DNA from: Ustulina deusta
Taxonomy: Eukaryota > Ascomycota > Sordariomycetes > Xylariales > Xylariaceae
Direction of reading: 5' to 3'
Assembly (NCBI GenBank): GCA_023159155.1
Contig: JAJNNX010000045.1
Coordinates: 1 to 64,000 of the forward strand
Length of the DNA: 64,000 bases
Within the stretch, counting starts at the first letter, position 1. Every line of letters starts with the position of its first letter. The notes under the pieces were generated by a model. It saw only the letters and a list, made by a program, of their open reading frames with translations, was not told the DNA's origin and ran no database searches. Below, piece after piece: positions 27,556 to 38,676 of the stretch. Made by a program: the position numbers and the translations under genes.

Positions 27556-28597
27556 CGCACATCCCGGAGGCCGATGTCGGGAATCCTTTTCTTGGTTTTG
27601 GGCCATACAACGTATTCCAAGTCAGGGGAAATGTCTCCAAATGTCCTTTATCACGCAGCTATGCGAATGACCTTACAGTAATAGTCCAACACGTGAAGTA
27701 AGGGGCGGACTATTTTGCTTTGCCGCTGGAACAATTTGCAATACCTAGATAATGCGCTGTGGGAGTAAAACAGCCGGTTAGTCTAATGTAACAAAACCTA
27801 ACGACTCAACTTTGCCCTACTTTCTCCCTCTTGGTCCTCGACCTTTATCCCACATTGAACGTTAGGTTTCCCCACACTACTTTGTAGCACAACACCCCCT
27901 CCGGGTCATAGCAACTAAAGCTCTGGCTAGACTTGAATTATAGCTCGTGAAGGCTAACTTAAATGTCTTCGTATATATATATATCTCCTACCTATGATTG
28001 GTGCCTAGGGCAATTCCTCGTTCATCTCGATCAAATGCAAACGCTTTATATGTCAGAGGTTCAACACTCTGAGGCCAGTGAAATGATCCGACTTGGTAAT
28101 GTAGCCCAGGCCGCTAACACAATTCAAGCTTTCCCTCCGTCCAGGGGTCGTCGTCAGCGCGCCACCCAGGCGGATTCCAGTGGATCCAACGGTATGAAGC
28201 ATGTGAAAATAGCCTCCCAACCATTGCGGAGAAATCGTCGGACATTAGAAAGCTATATATGCGGCAAAGCACAACGCATCCGCTTCCATTATCTATTTCT
28301 TAATTTTATCGTAAGCACCAACTGGGAAACGGGGTCTCTTAGCGACAAGTAAACACCTATATATAAGGATGGGTAATGTGTAAGAAGTGCGATAATTCTA
28401 GGCTCGGCACTCTTTCAACATGATGAAGGTATCAGGGGCCCATTCACTCCAAGACCCCTGGTCTAATGACGTTGGTAACTGCACATAAAGACTAGGCCAC
28501 CCAACGATCGATCTGGATTCTGTTACGTACTTAAGATCCTCTTCGAGCGCACCATTATGATTCTTCTTGCCTTGGCTCGCCACAGAAAGTGGCTTGC

Positions 28598-28701
28598 AAG
28601 GCCAAAAAGATGTTGTATTGTCAATGGAGGGGTTGCAGCGTAAGCCTGCCAGCTAAATACAGTACTAGCCTTACACCTTCCTTCCCATACCTTACGCCCA
28701 C
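28598..28701 (+). repeat. Diverged dispersed repeat, copy 1 (partner 54,973-55,077)
   Basis: About 105 bp aligns end to end with 54,973-55,077 with few gaps. Shared blocks include GATGTT.TATTGT, AGCTAAATAC.GTA, CCTTAC..CCTTCC and CCTTACGC.CAC. Identity judged by eye is roughly two-thirds to three-quarters. Neither copy is coding. They are probably remnants of the same old transposable element, type unknown. Confidence 0.55.
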
Positions 28702-31262
28702 CGAACCTGCCCACTGCCACTTGTTGGGTATTTTTAGGAACGGCCAGGATATGTGCGCGGTTTAATTCCAATTCGAGACTACACTAATCTGTATTTAGTG
28801 TAATAAAGCGTAGTGGCCATCTTTGAATGGATTCAGTCTCCAATAGGTAACCTAAGCGCAGCAAACATCCTTCTTGAGCAGTTCCTCCGCTCGATCTCAT
28901 GATAGCTGTCGCATGCCATATCCACTAGTCACTTTGTCTTATTCGACATGCGCAACAGGTATTGCTGTGCAGGAGAGCTTTTTGGGTGAGAAACACATAG
29001 CGGGACATCCGGGGAGCCAATAACTTTCCTAGCTAGCTCGGCTTGCTATCAATATATTTTCATAAGGTTGTTCACACATCCGTTCCAGCTCCAACCGTGG
29101 GCGTATAAGTGGTTAGAGACGGTCGAAGTACCCAACTTGGACAACGTTCTACTTCGGGTAGGAACAGTGCCGCAGTTCCGTTCCGTGACAACACCTTAGT
29201 GATCGTGTCTTACTTTTAGGGATTAGGGATGACTCGCGCTTATGAATTTTGTAGCCATTGGGCTCAAACGTCGACGTGGGGTTGAGCGTTGCAGTATCAT
29301 CTTAGGGAACGAATTAGAATGTCTTACCTAATGAATTCTCCTGAAAGTATTGTCAGAGTAAATATCAGTATTTCCGTACGTACTCATTCCGGGTAGAAAC
29401 CTTGAATTGAGAGCTAGTCACCGAGGCCAACGTCTTACTCGGTTGCAATAGTGAAACAATGCTCATCAGCATTTGCGCAGCTGCTAACGAAAGTATAGCC
29501 GCGATGTACAATAAACAAGAGGAGCAATGCTTCAATCCGCCCTAGATTTTGCCGGCGCATCGTTCATTCTCAAGCTTCTCAAGCACAGTTTTTTACCAAG
29601 CCGACTCCCCCTTTTTCATCGTTTCTTTGGAATTCCTGCAATAACCCATGAAGGATGTGTTGTTTTGGAGAAACAGCTTAACTCGACTCGGAATTTTTAA
29701 AGTCCTTAGCTTAGAGCAACCAAGATACACTTACTTGAAAAAAATTAGAAGATAAGATCGACGATTTTCAGCTCACTGTATTCTTGAGACTCACACGGTT
29801 CTGTGCAATAACACCTAGCTTGGGTGTTGAGAACCCGAACCCGCAACCCACAACGCGACTGGTCTGAGCTGAGCGGGCCGCTATGACAACTGAATACCAG
29901 AACGTCAACAGTGGTTAGGCATAGATGTTACAGAATAAAATATGACTGTTCATGGTCATGCTTTGCAACATACAGCCTAGAACTTCTGTACTGAATACGG
30001 ACTACTTACTCAATACCGTAATCTGCCGTGGGATATGACAGGCCTCTTTTCTCCCAACTTTTTCTCTCAGCCTTTAGGCATAGAGCTATGGGGGAACAAC
30101 AGTCGTGTCTCACAAATGACATATATAAACAGCGCTTCTTCGTACCCTTGAAATACTGGACTCCGCGCAGAACCACGATCCACCCCTAATCAACACAGTC
30201 AGTTTACACCTATTTCCCTCATTGGCGCAGAAGACCTTCAGTAACTCCCCCCGGTATATTCGTATCGCAATGCAGTAGACCAAGTTCTTTTTGCCGCCGT
30301 CTGCATGGCATCATGTGTGGCGTCGGCTGCTCTACCCATAAACCTAATTACGCGCGATGAATATTTCGCGTCCCGGCTCGGAACTTCGACGAAAAGAAGG
30401 AATGACTGTTGTGCTTGTGTTGACAAGATAGTGTTTCGGCCCTTAGACGTCGTCCATGAGCACAGAGCCGATTCTTCTGGGGATGGTGAATCCGTTGTCC
30501 ACACTCACAGTGGATCCATGAAGAGTCAGACCGAGGGCTCGGCTCTCCTGTCGGGCTTAGTTATAGTTATACCACGTCAGGGATCATGCTGACCTTGAGA
30601 GCTGGGTCAGTGTAGCGTCAGAGAAGACGGGGGGCGCTAGATGCCGTACTTTATTGTTGATTGAGTGTAGGAAACGACATAACTACTCTAATACAATGAT
30701 AGCTCTGTAGCGCCCATCAAATATCAAAACTCCGAAAGCCTTGAACTCGCGATCATTTCCGCATATCTACCACATCACTTCAATTTAGTTGTTTGAATCC
30801 CTTGACTTCTGCGTGTCGCTCAGAAATATACGTAGGCCTAACGCTTGACGTAGGATGGACCACGTGTGCAACAAGTGATTGCGGTTAAGGCGATGCTGCC
30901 ACCGGAATTCGAACCTTTTTTTTTTTTGGACTTGAAATAATTTTTTATATTCAAGAGCATATTAGTTTAACTAGCTTAAATTTGCAAAATTAAATTGACA
31001 TTCATTCAAAAACTGTAGTGTCGGGATGGCGACCAATATTTATGAATAGCCTCAGACAGCTAATTAAAAGGCTACCGTAGTTGTTTCAAATATCTCTGTG
31101 CGAATACTCGCGGTGGACAAGAGCATATCCATGTTCACGTTCACCCATTACTTATTATTATCACCAGGAGCCTAACCAAGCTTACTATCCACCACGGCAT
31201 CTTCCATCAGATCTTCCCGAGAGCAAGCTCTTATAAGGATCGTGTCTCATCGTGAATAATAC

Positions 31263-33059
31263 TTAGCCAAATACACCCATTGCCTTCCTCCACAAAGGAG
31301 CAATTCCCGTCATCAACTTCCCATTCGGCAAGTATTCCCCTCCAATAGTAAGATAGCCAATGTTCCATACACAAAATCCAAGGCGGCGGTGATATGTCGA
31401 AGGGGAATGCGTGTTCTGCCCCCGACAGCGAAGTAATAACAAACCGGCAAATATTGTTGGATCATTAACACCGCGCTCGCCGCGTTGACCCAACAGCAGA
31501 ACTCCAAGCTGATCAGCCCGGAAATATTTCGACAACCAAAGCGAGAGCCGAGTCTGTCGGGCCCCTGGTGGGACTTCGGTATATCTCGAGTCGGTGCATT
31601 CCGGGCATTTGGACAATTCAGGGGCGGCATCTAGATAGACAGTGACAAGATTTTCGTCGACAAGCCTAGGAGTGAGAAGGTGATGTTGAGACAACTCCGT
31701 AAAGGTTCTATGAAACTCGACAAAGGAACAGTATGGACCGTCGAAATAACCCCAAGTCTGTCCCCCAATCCTTTTAATAGAGAGGGCACTTTTGGAGGTT
31801 TCAATTGGATTGAAAGGATCACGGCCTTTGGCGGCTGTTGTAGTCAGATATGATCCGAATTTCTGGTTCGAAGGAATCACAGATGTCGTTCTGTTCACAA
31901 GCCAGGCCGTTCCTAGAGCTGCTGGTTGAGTGAAAACATGCAGCTGGCTCAGGACGGGGTGCCGACGAAGAAGGTGGTGTCCAAGCTGGATCTGAAGCTG
32001 ATCTGGGGACCACGACTGGCGAGGATCGGCTGCTGGAGCCGTCTTGCCTACGCGAGCACCGAAGACCTGTTGAATTCCGTATATCGCATCTTCAGGCCGA
32101 GAGAACCGGCGGTGCCCAGCGGCAATATACACTGATAGCGCGCTGACCTCTACCAAAGCTTGCATGCCAGAGGTCTGAATCTGGTATCTAATGCGACTAT
32201 AGATATCTGGAGGAGGGTTGGCCTTTTTAACCAGATCCGAGATCATCTGTTCGCACGGGCCAGTGATGTCGAATAGGTCTGCGTGAACATTTACTTGTGA
32301 CTCCGGCCGGATCCCGCCCCAAAGAATTGAAGTTGCGACACGCCCTTCTCGACTCATTAGAAGCGCATCATAGCGTAAGAAGGCTTCTTGTAGCGTCCAT
32401 AGAGACGTGAACCACGTATCAGAGAAAAGTTTCCGGAGAAGACCGTGAATCTCGCTCAAAAGAAGCACTGATCGAGTGTCACTCAAGGTCCCACCCATTG
32501 CTAATATCTGTTGTTCGATCTGACCCGTTTTCTCCCAGAGTCCTCTGACAAGGCTATTAAGATCCTGTATCGAAAATGTGCTCAGCCAGGCAACGACATG
32601 TTTGGCCCCGTCAAAAATGAGGGCCTGTCTTCCTATTTCTGAGGCCGATGTTGGGCTGTTCTCTCGCTGGTCAATACAGATGATATCAATCCAGATGAAG
32701 TCGACCTTAGGAAGTTCCTTGTCACGGGCTGTATTGACAGTCGAGAAACCCCCAGTAGCCATTTTGATTGTTTGTTCCAACTCATTAGCCGTGAATCGAC
32801 TAGGATTTACACGGGGAATCTCCCACGGGACGCCGCTGACAGAGATTGGGCGTACATCAGGGCGCTCGTTTTGTTTAAGCCGCCATCGACCCCACGTGTA
32901 GGTGATAGCATTGTATTCTGGAGCGGTGTGCTGGCCATATATGTTTCCTGGCTGCCACTGATAAGATGTCATAGTAGGAACATATAAAAGGCGGCGAGGC
33001 CAACGGCCTAGCACGTCAGCCGTGGAGCCGGATCGGCTGTGACTTTGCTTGTTATTCAT
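31263..33059 (-). CDS. HET-domain (heterokaryon incompatibility) protein
   Basis: A single-exon gene of 598 residues. The HET domain (Pfam PF06985) is seen from about residue 48: EYNAITYTWG (48-57), DFIWIDIICIDQ (120-131), and EIGRQALIFDGAKHVVAWL (141-159). Further on are the family-typical SDTWFTSLWTLQEAFLRYDA and RRFSRPEDAIYGIQQVFG. HET proteins act in non-self recognition and fusion-triggered cell death in filamentous fungi, and many have no known partner. The C-terminal half has no domain I recognise; it includes a CPEC motif and no obvious WD40, NACHT or ankyrin repeats. The ATG at 33,059 gives the full domain. The gene stands alone with over 4 kb on one side and 1.6 kb on the other. Whether it acts in incompatibility cannot be told from sequence. 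Confidence 0.92.
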   Translation of the reverse strand: MNNKQSHSRSGSTADVLGRWPRRLLYVPTMTSYQWQPGNIYGQHTAPEYNAITYTWGRWRLKQNERPDVRPISVSGVPWEIPRVNPSRFTANELEQTIKMATGGFSTVNTARDKELPKVDFIWIDIICIDQRENSPTSASEIGRQALIFDGAKHVVAWLSTFSIQDLNSLVRGLWEKTGQIEQQILAMGGTLSDTRSVLLLSEIHGLLRKLFSDTWFTSLWTLQEAFLRYDALLMSREGRVATSILWGGIRPESQVNVHADLFDITGPCEQMISDLVKKANPPPDIYSRIRYQIQTSGMQALVEVSALSVYIAAGHRRFSRPEDAIYGIQQVFGARVGKTAPAADPRQSWSPDQLQIQLGHHLLRRHPVLSQLHVFTQPAALGTAWLVNRTTSVIPSNQKFGSYLTTTAAKGRDPFNPIETSKSALSIKRIGGQTWGYFDGPYCSFVEFHRTFTELSQHHLLTPRLVDENLVTVYLDAAPELSKCPECTDSRYTEVPPGARQTRLSLWLSKYFRADQLGVLLLGQRGERGVNDPTIFAGLLLLRCRGQNTHSPSTYHRRLGFCVWNIGYLTIGGEYLPNGKLMTGIAPLWRKAMGVFG

Positions 33060-34667
33060 AACAGGCCTCGTGTATAGGGCTCACGCGACAAGCGTCGCAA
33101 GTAGATATATAAGCAGCGTAGCAAAAGAGTACCATCGTGGGATCGTAGGCCAACCTATGGATAATATTACTGACTTATGCAGGGTCGCTGTCTGTGACAG
33201 GGGCTGTGCTTAAGGGCTTGGAACAGGGGTTCAAGTGGACTGATGATAATTCTCTTTGGGTCTCAAGGTCCGTGGGTTGTATAGGAGGTACCCAGCTGAG
33301 ACCCTTGCTGTCAAAATTGTGGCCTTTGGGAGCCCGTATCTGCCGCAAAAAACGTGCAACACAAAAGAACCCTTCGTTTCACTCCTAAAATGAGGTATGA
33401 AACACACTATTTCAACCTTACACAATCTCCGGCATCGAACAAACGTAGAGATATATCCCGCCCCCCCTACTACGGTGTTCTAGTGGAGTCGAGGTGCCAA
33501 GAGCAAAACCTAGGATGGGCAGCCTTAACAAGTGATCGCCGCGCCGCTACAATGAGTCAGCAGAGCACTCACTCCGTACTGAGTGCTCACAGCGTGCCGG
33601 TCCTACCTTTGGGCCGTATTCCATGAGAGTCACTGAAAAAGGGCTGACTCAGGTTGATTACCGCAGCCCATCAGTACTGCCGACAATATACTAAAGAAGG
33701 ATATAATATCTAGCGTTAAGCGTACAGCGCGCACAAGGTCTTACGACCAATAGGGCCGAGCCTGACTGGCTGGTCTGATCAAGTCACTCTCCCTTCAACC
33801 TAATGGTGTCTACCGAGGAGGCGAGCAAGGGCTCCTATAGAAATATGACGAGCTTTCAAGGAAAGCGAGACACGTTCTGCCATGGGTCTGTGTGGAATGC
33901 ACAAGATTCCAGCCTTTTGTGGAAATTTTCAGACGAGTTCCACTTCCCGACGATTCTGCCGTTGCTGTAGCATATTTCACATTCGATATCATACATTTGA
34001 TACTTGCAACTTTCGTGTGGTTGCTGAGTTACTTGCCACTCCTTTGTTTTTGAATAAAACCATAGCAATAGTTGCAGTTTGATCTCAGTCGTTGTCAAGA
34101 CAAGTGACAGTCACTCGAAAAAAAAGTCCCGTCCGTTTTTTTCTAAGATTCAAATACTCCCACTGTAGAAAGTGTTATATATAACAGGCTATAGAACTAA
34201 ATAAATGGCGAAAAAGAAAATTTTTTAGATTGAGAAATGGGTTATCTTTCAGAAACCAAATTTTATTATTATTATTATTATTGATGATTTAGGGCAGAAA
34301 TTGTACTTTGTGTGATGAAGTTCCAAATGTAACTGTTATATAATACATGAGCAAAACACCAGGTATATTGATGCCATTGAACATATTCATTTTCGTGTCC
34401 TGAGTTCTATCCAGTGGCCATAGTGCTCCAGTGTATTGAATACAAGCCAGTCCCCTTTTCAACAACAAGCCGACAATGTTTTTCAAGGTTGAGTAAATGC
34501 GACCATACCTGTGTATGAAGCGGCATAAAACATCGTAAGCACTAAATCGTCCAGATCTTAGATTTACCCAAGCTGTATTTGTGGTTTTATTCTCTACAAT
34601 ATGTCTGAGAAACGTGACTATAAGGTACGAATTAGATAACACAAAAATGTTGTTACCTAGCCTCTAT
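33060..34667. other. Intergenic, no supported gene
   Basis: Short frames on both strands lack recognisable domains, and several start only at TTG. A (TTA)n microsatellite lies at about 34,263-34,282. The open frame at 34,289-34,642 (-) could not be assigned. The 3' end of the dehydrogenase gene lies at 34,668. Confidence 0.5.
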
Positions 34668-35750
34668 TTAAAGCACATCGTCTTCAGCGAAGAACCGGTA
34701 GATACTGCGAGAATCCCGCCCACGAGTTCGCTCATCTTTAAGGGCTTTATCATAAATGGCAAGCACGCGATCGCTTAGAACCGATTGTGCCCCAACCTGC
34801 TGTCCCAATGCTACCGCCATATCCAGAACCCCTTTACAGAGTTCGACGCTGAAACCGCCCACGAAATCTTTCTCACTAGCGGCACCAGGCGTCACGCCCT
34901 TCACGGGGTTCTGGTCCAAGCTGTTGTAACACCGCCCACTACTAACGTTGATGACGTCGGCCAGCTTCTTGGGATCTAGCCCGTATTTGACGCCCATGTT
35001 CATAGCTTCGCAAACCCCGACTGTGCAAACGGAACTGAGGTAGTTGTTGATCTGCTTGGTGGCTAATCCCGCCGACAGCGGTCCGCAGTGGAAGATGTTT
35101 TTACCCATCAATCGGAGAACGGGTTCCGCCCATTCCCAGTCCTCCTCGCTGCCTCCTACCATGAGAGCCAAGGTTCCCGCATTTGCGCCGTTGGGTCCGC
35201 CGCTGACTGGCGCATCGACAAATGTCCCGAGCTCGGATCTTGCTACTTCTGTGCCAATCTCAACGCTCGTGGCCGTCTCAATTGTCGAGCAATCTATGAA
35301 GTGAATGGGAGTCTTCCGAGGAGCAGCTGACAACAGCCCAGTCTCCATATTCGTAAACACATCGCGGACATGTGAACCTGTGGGAAGCATAGTGATGACA
35401 ACATCCTATAGATGATACGCGATTAGCACGGAAATTTTGATGGGATACTAAGCACCAGGAGTTGGGCCTTGGTGAAATACCACGGCTTGCGCGACACGCG
35501 GGGTCACTGTCGCTCGCAGCCATAAACTTACTGATTGTTCGGCTACCTCTTTCGGACTATTCGCAACCGCAACAACGCCTCTTGTTTGGACCTCCTGAAT
35601 GAATTGGTTCCTGCGACTCTCGGATATCTCGCATATCGCCATCTTTGCCTCCTTAGGAATCTTCTTTCTCAAGTTCATGGCCATTCCCCACCCCATTTGG
35701 CCAATCCCTATGAACCCATATCGTACTCCGGAGTCAGTCTCGATAGACAT
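34668..35750 (-). CDS. 3-hydroxyisobutyrate dehydrogenase family protein
   Basis: An NAD(P)-dependent beta-hydroxyacid dehydrogenase, probably oxidising 3-hydroxyisobutyrate in valine breakdown. Two exons (35,750-35,532 and 35,405-34,668) join in phase 0 across a 126-bp GTAAGT...TAG intron, giving 318 residues. The Rossmann motif GIGQMG (residues 15-20) is at the N-terminus. The substrate-loop signature DAPVSGGPNGANAGTLALMV starts at residue 137. The catalytic lysine is K191 in GLATKQINNYL, with N195 four residues later. The C-terminal all-helical domain is complete. The ATG at 35,750 is used because the frame further upstream starts only at TTG. Only 11 residues precede the Rossmann strand, so there is no clear mitochondrial presequence, unlike the usual mitochondrial enzyme. 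A cytosolic paralogue or related enzyme (for example a tartronate semialdehyde reductase-like member) is possible. Confidence 0.9.
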
Positions 35751-38676
35751 TACGCAAGGTAAGCTACCGATCGCTTTCAATAGAGGTTTGAATAATTAGT
35801 TGCAGCGGGCAAACTCGCGATTCTGGGAGTTGCGGATACCAAGGATACCCCTCGCTCGCGGTATCGGCGAGGAGATCACATGGCAGCTTCGTATTCGAGT
35901 CGCGATTGGGATCTCATTGGAGGCAACTCTGCCGTCTCCAAGTTGTGTTGACCCCAAGACACAAAGCCCAGCTGCCATCAATGGCGTCGGTGCTGGTGAA
36001 CCCCCACCCGATTTGGGGGTTGGGGTTTTGGGGTTTAGGCTATATTATGCCTTCATTCAACGAGTGCCAGATAGATGGCATTAGGGAAGTTCTTCATTGG
36101 ACTTCGCCGTGTACCGAACTAGTGCGTTGACGTGACAGCCGCTCGTAAGTAATAGGATTATCAAGACTCACTCGGGGCTTAAAGATTGGTGGAGAGATAG
36201 AACTAGCCATATTGACTCGTGAAAGTGAAATACGTGCAAACACTAGAATCCTACTTAGTATAGCGGTTTCCCATCCCTGGCGCTTATTTCGGCCTAAGCA
36301 ATGTGAATAGGACTCGGCATGGTTTCCCCGAGAGCCTTCGGTCAGCGCGTAGTCGGCTAACGCGATTCTCACGCAAGCCTGACTGAGTGTCGCCCTACCG
36401 GTTCTTGGTTTTGCACGATCGACACTCTTAGCAGAAAGTCTTGTTAGGACCCAGACTCGATTGAAAAACAACCCCGCCCTGGCCATATGGATAGGGACGG
36501 GCCGAGAACTGTCAAGGCCTACCAAAATATTCAAAATATTCACATTGCTCGCGGGCACTGGAACTAATTTTGCTCCAAATCGGTATGAACCTGCTTAGGA
36601 CTCCAAGGTAATGGAGATGACTGTCCGGGTAGCACTGTCCCATTGGCGGTTTGCTGTGAAGGAATCCCACCCTTAGTAGTGCATGAAAACTTGTCATCAT
36701 GCGGAGAACATATCGTTGTGTTTAATTAGTTTACTACGTAAATGATCTCGGCGGGCGTGCGAGCACTAAGCTTTTCAACGGCAACTGTGAATTAGACTAG
36801 TAGCCGCGCTTCCATACCCCCATACCGAAACTATGATCTTATAGGGTAGGTTATCTTATTAAGGGGGGTTTGAACAAATTGCCTGAATTGTTTGTTCAAG
36901 AGCTGGTTTCAAAATTTCAAAACTAAATACCCGATGTAGTTTTACATCTTACTCAAAACGTTATCTTGGATTGCAAGTTAATTGTAGTATAATTTGAATG
37001 GATTGATTGTCGTGGGTTATGATGACTACCTTAGGTTTTGTGTGGATGTATTTGACTTAGACTAGGACCTTTCTTGCTACTATTCGCATTTAAGTTTGCT
37101 TACCAGCCTAGGGTGTCAGGCTATGGGCATGAGCTGACGAAGGATCAAGCTGAGACGATCGGTGCAGCAGAGATAAACAAGGCCTCCCTATCTCGGCCGC
37201 AAGGGCTCGACTGCCCATCTACCTAGTCTCGAGGCTGCTTTTCCAAACGTCATTCTGTTGATGGTCCACTATTCCACACAACGCTACACTAAGTACTGCA
37301 CATTACATACTTAAGATGCTGACGCCTTATTCTATGTAGATTGTTCTTAACCCCTTTCAGAGTCCATATCTAGTGCCGACGTGAGTGTAAATACGTAACG
37401 ACTAGTAGTTGCGGTGGCCAGTTCACCTTTTTGCACAGCTCTATTCACATCTAATGGCGTCAAAGAGCGTACACACATCTGTATCCAGTAGATCATGTAT
37501 TTCCATTGTACCATGTCAGCCGCCCTGCCAAGCCGGGCGTAAACCAGTCTAGTGTAAATATTGATATTTTTAAGTTTTGTTTACTTACAGGACGTGGTAC
37601 CGAGGGAGCTAATAGTCTGGTACCACTAGAACCCCACGCTACCCACATCCCGCTGAAACATCCCAAGAACTAAGTACCTAGCCCAGGTAGCCCTATCAAC
37701 TTATCTTCAGCGCGGCTGGCCCTAAATTGTCCAACTATCCAGCTGGGCGTGACACGTGTAAGCGCCTCTCCCAGGGTAATTTCACCTCTCACAGCACCTA
37801 GCACAGGGCACGCAAGGCACGTAGCGCACCGTGACACCGTTGTTTGGGAGATCAATCTCTCACCGCATTCCCGCCAATCGATTAGCTTCCCGATCTCTTT
37901 TCCCCTGCAACAGCCAGACTCCGCTGCAACGAACCCCACGGACCGACCCAACCTACCTGCCTACCTACCTGATCTACCCGACCTACCTAGGTAAGGGAAC
38001 TGGACGCAGCAACAAGCAACAACAACAACAGTAACAGGTGCTGGCTGTCTCTCTCGCTCCCGAGCACCATCGCCAAATCATGTTTTGACCGGCCTGGCCT
38101 TGGCCTGCCGTCTCTGCCCTCTGCATTTGCTGGCTCCCTCCTCACCTGCGGCCAATCCCGGCGGCGGCTTGCATTGACCGCCCCCTGTCCTTCTTTTCTG
38201 CCCACCTTCTCTGCATATGCACTCAGGTTGTCACATTCATGCAAGACTCAAGTTGAGACAGCTGTCGCCGTTCTCCAGCTTTGCCATCCGTCCTTTCTTT
38301 CTCCTGAGGCACCAGTCCTGTCTAATCCATGCTTCGTCCGCCCATTGATACGAGACGCTCCTTGTCGCTCCCTGAACCTCTCATTTTCGTCTGAGCAGTC
38401 CCGCTACTCGCTCCCTGTGTTTCTTCCCAGACGCTATCGGCTCCACAGCTAGAAGCTATAAAGCTAGAAGCCTCAAGCTGCCTTGCAACGTGGACCGTTG
38501 TATGACTGTGCACTCCTTCGGCCTCGACCACTCACGACCCGCCCGGCCTTGTTTTCGGCAACCACCCAGACGCTGCATTGCCCGCCTCCCGACCCCCGGT
38601 AGCCTGTGTAGTAGGCAGCCGAACCTCACGACGCACCAACGATACCACTGAACGAATTGACGACCCACATATCAAG
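35751..38676. other. Long intergenic stretch with one unexplained open frame
   Basis: An open frame on - at 36,094-36,558 runs 154 codons without an ATG at its head. An internal ATG could start a shorter product. It is Arg/Ser-rich and I recognise no domain. A small hairpin has 9-bp perfect arms (36,870-36,878 and 36,891-36,899). From about 37,930 the DNA carries CCTACCTA repeats, then a CAA-rich tract (about 38,009-38,031) and pyrimidine-rich DNA up to the kinase start, typical of a fungal promoter and 5' leader. Confidence 0.5.

Larger units (their letters stand above)
27003..31262. other. Long intergenic stretch without a convincing gene
   Basis: Contains the transporter promoter (27,003 to about 27,600). 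The longest ATG-initiated frame is 27,963-28,352 on + (129 codons), and I recognise no domain in it. A diverged dispersed repeat lies at 28,598-28,701. Overlapping frames on both strands at 30,238-30,592 look like chance. A 13-base T run follows TTCGAACC at about 30,910-30,928. Confidence 0.5.

Noticed and set aside
27963..28352. 129-codon ATG frame on +
   Set aside because: Low information, no domain and no splice or neighbour support. The length is compatible with chance in this composition.
30890..30930. Box-B-like TTCGAACC followed by a T run, resembling a Pol III gene end
   Set aside because: No cloverleaf can be drawn on either strand. The T-stem halves do not pair and no box A is seen at the right distance.
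24535..35750. Siderophore or secondary-metabolite gene cluster
   Set aside because: Only the transporter is present. No NRPS, acyltransferase, hydroxylase or cluster regulator lies in the window.
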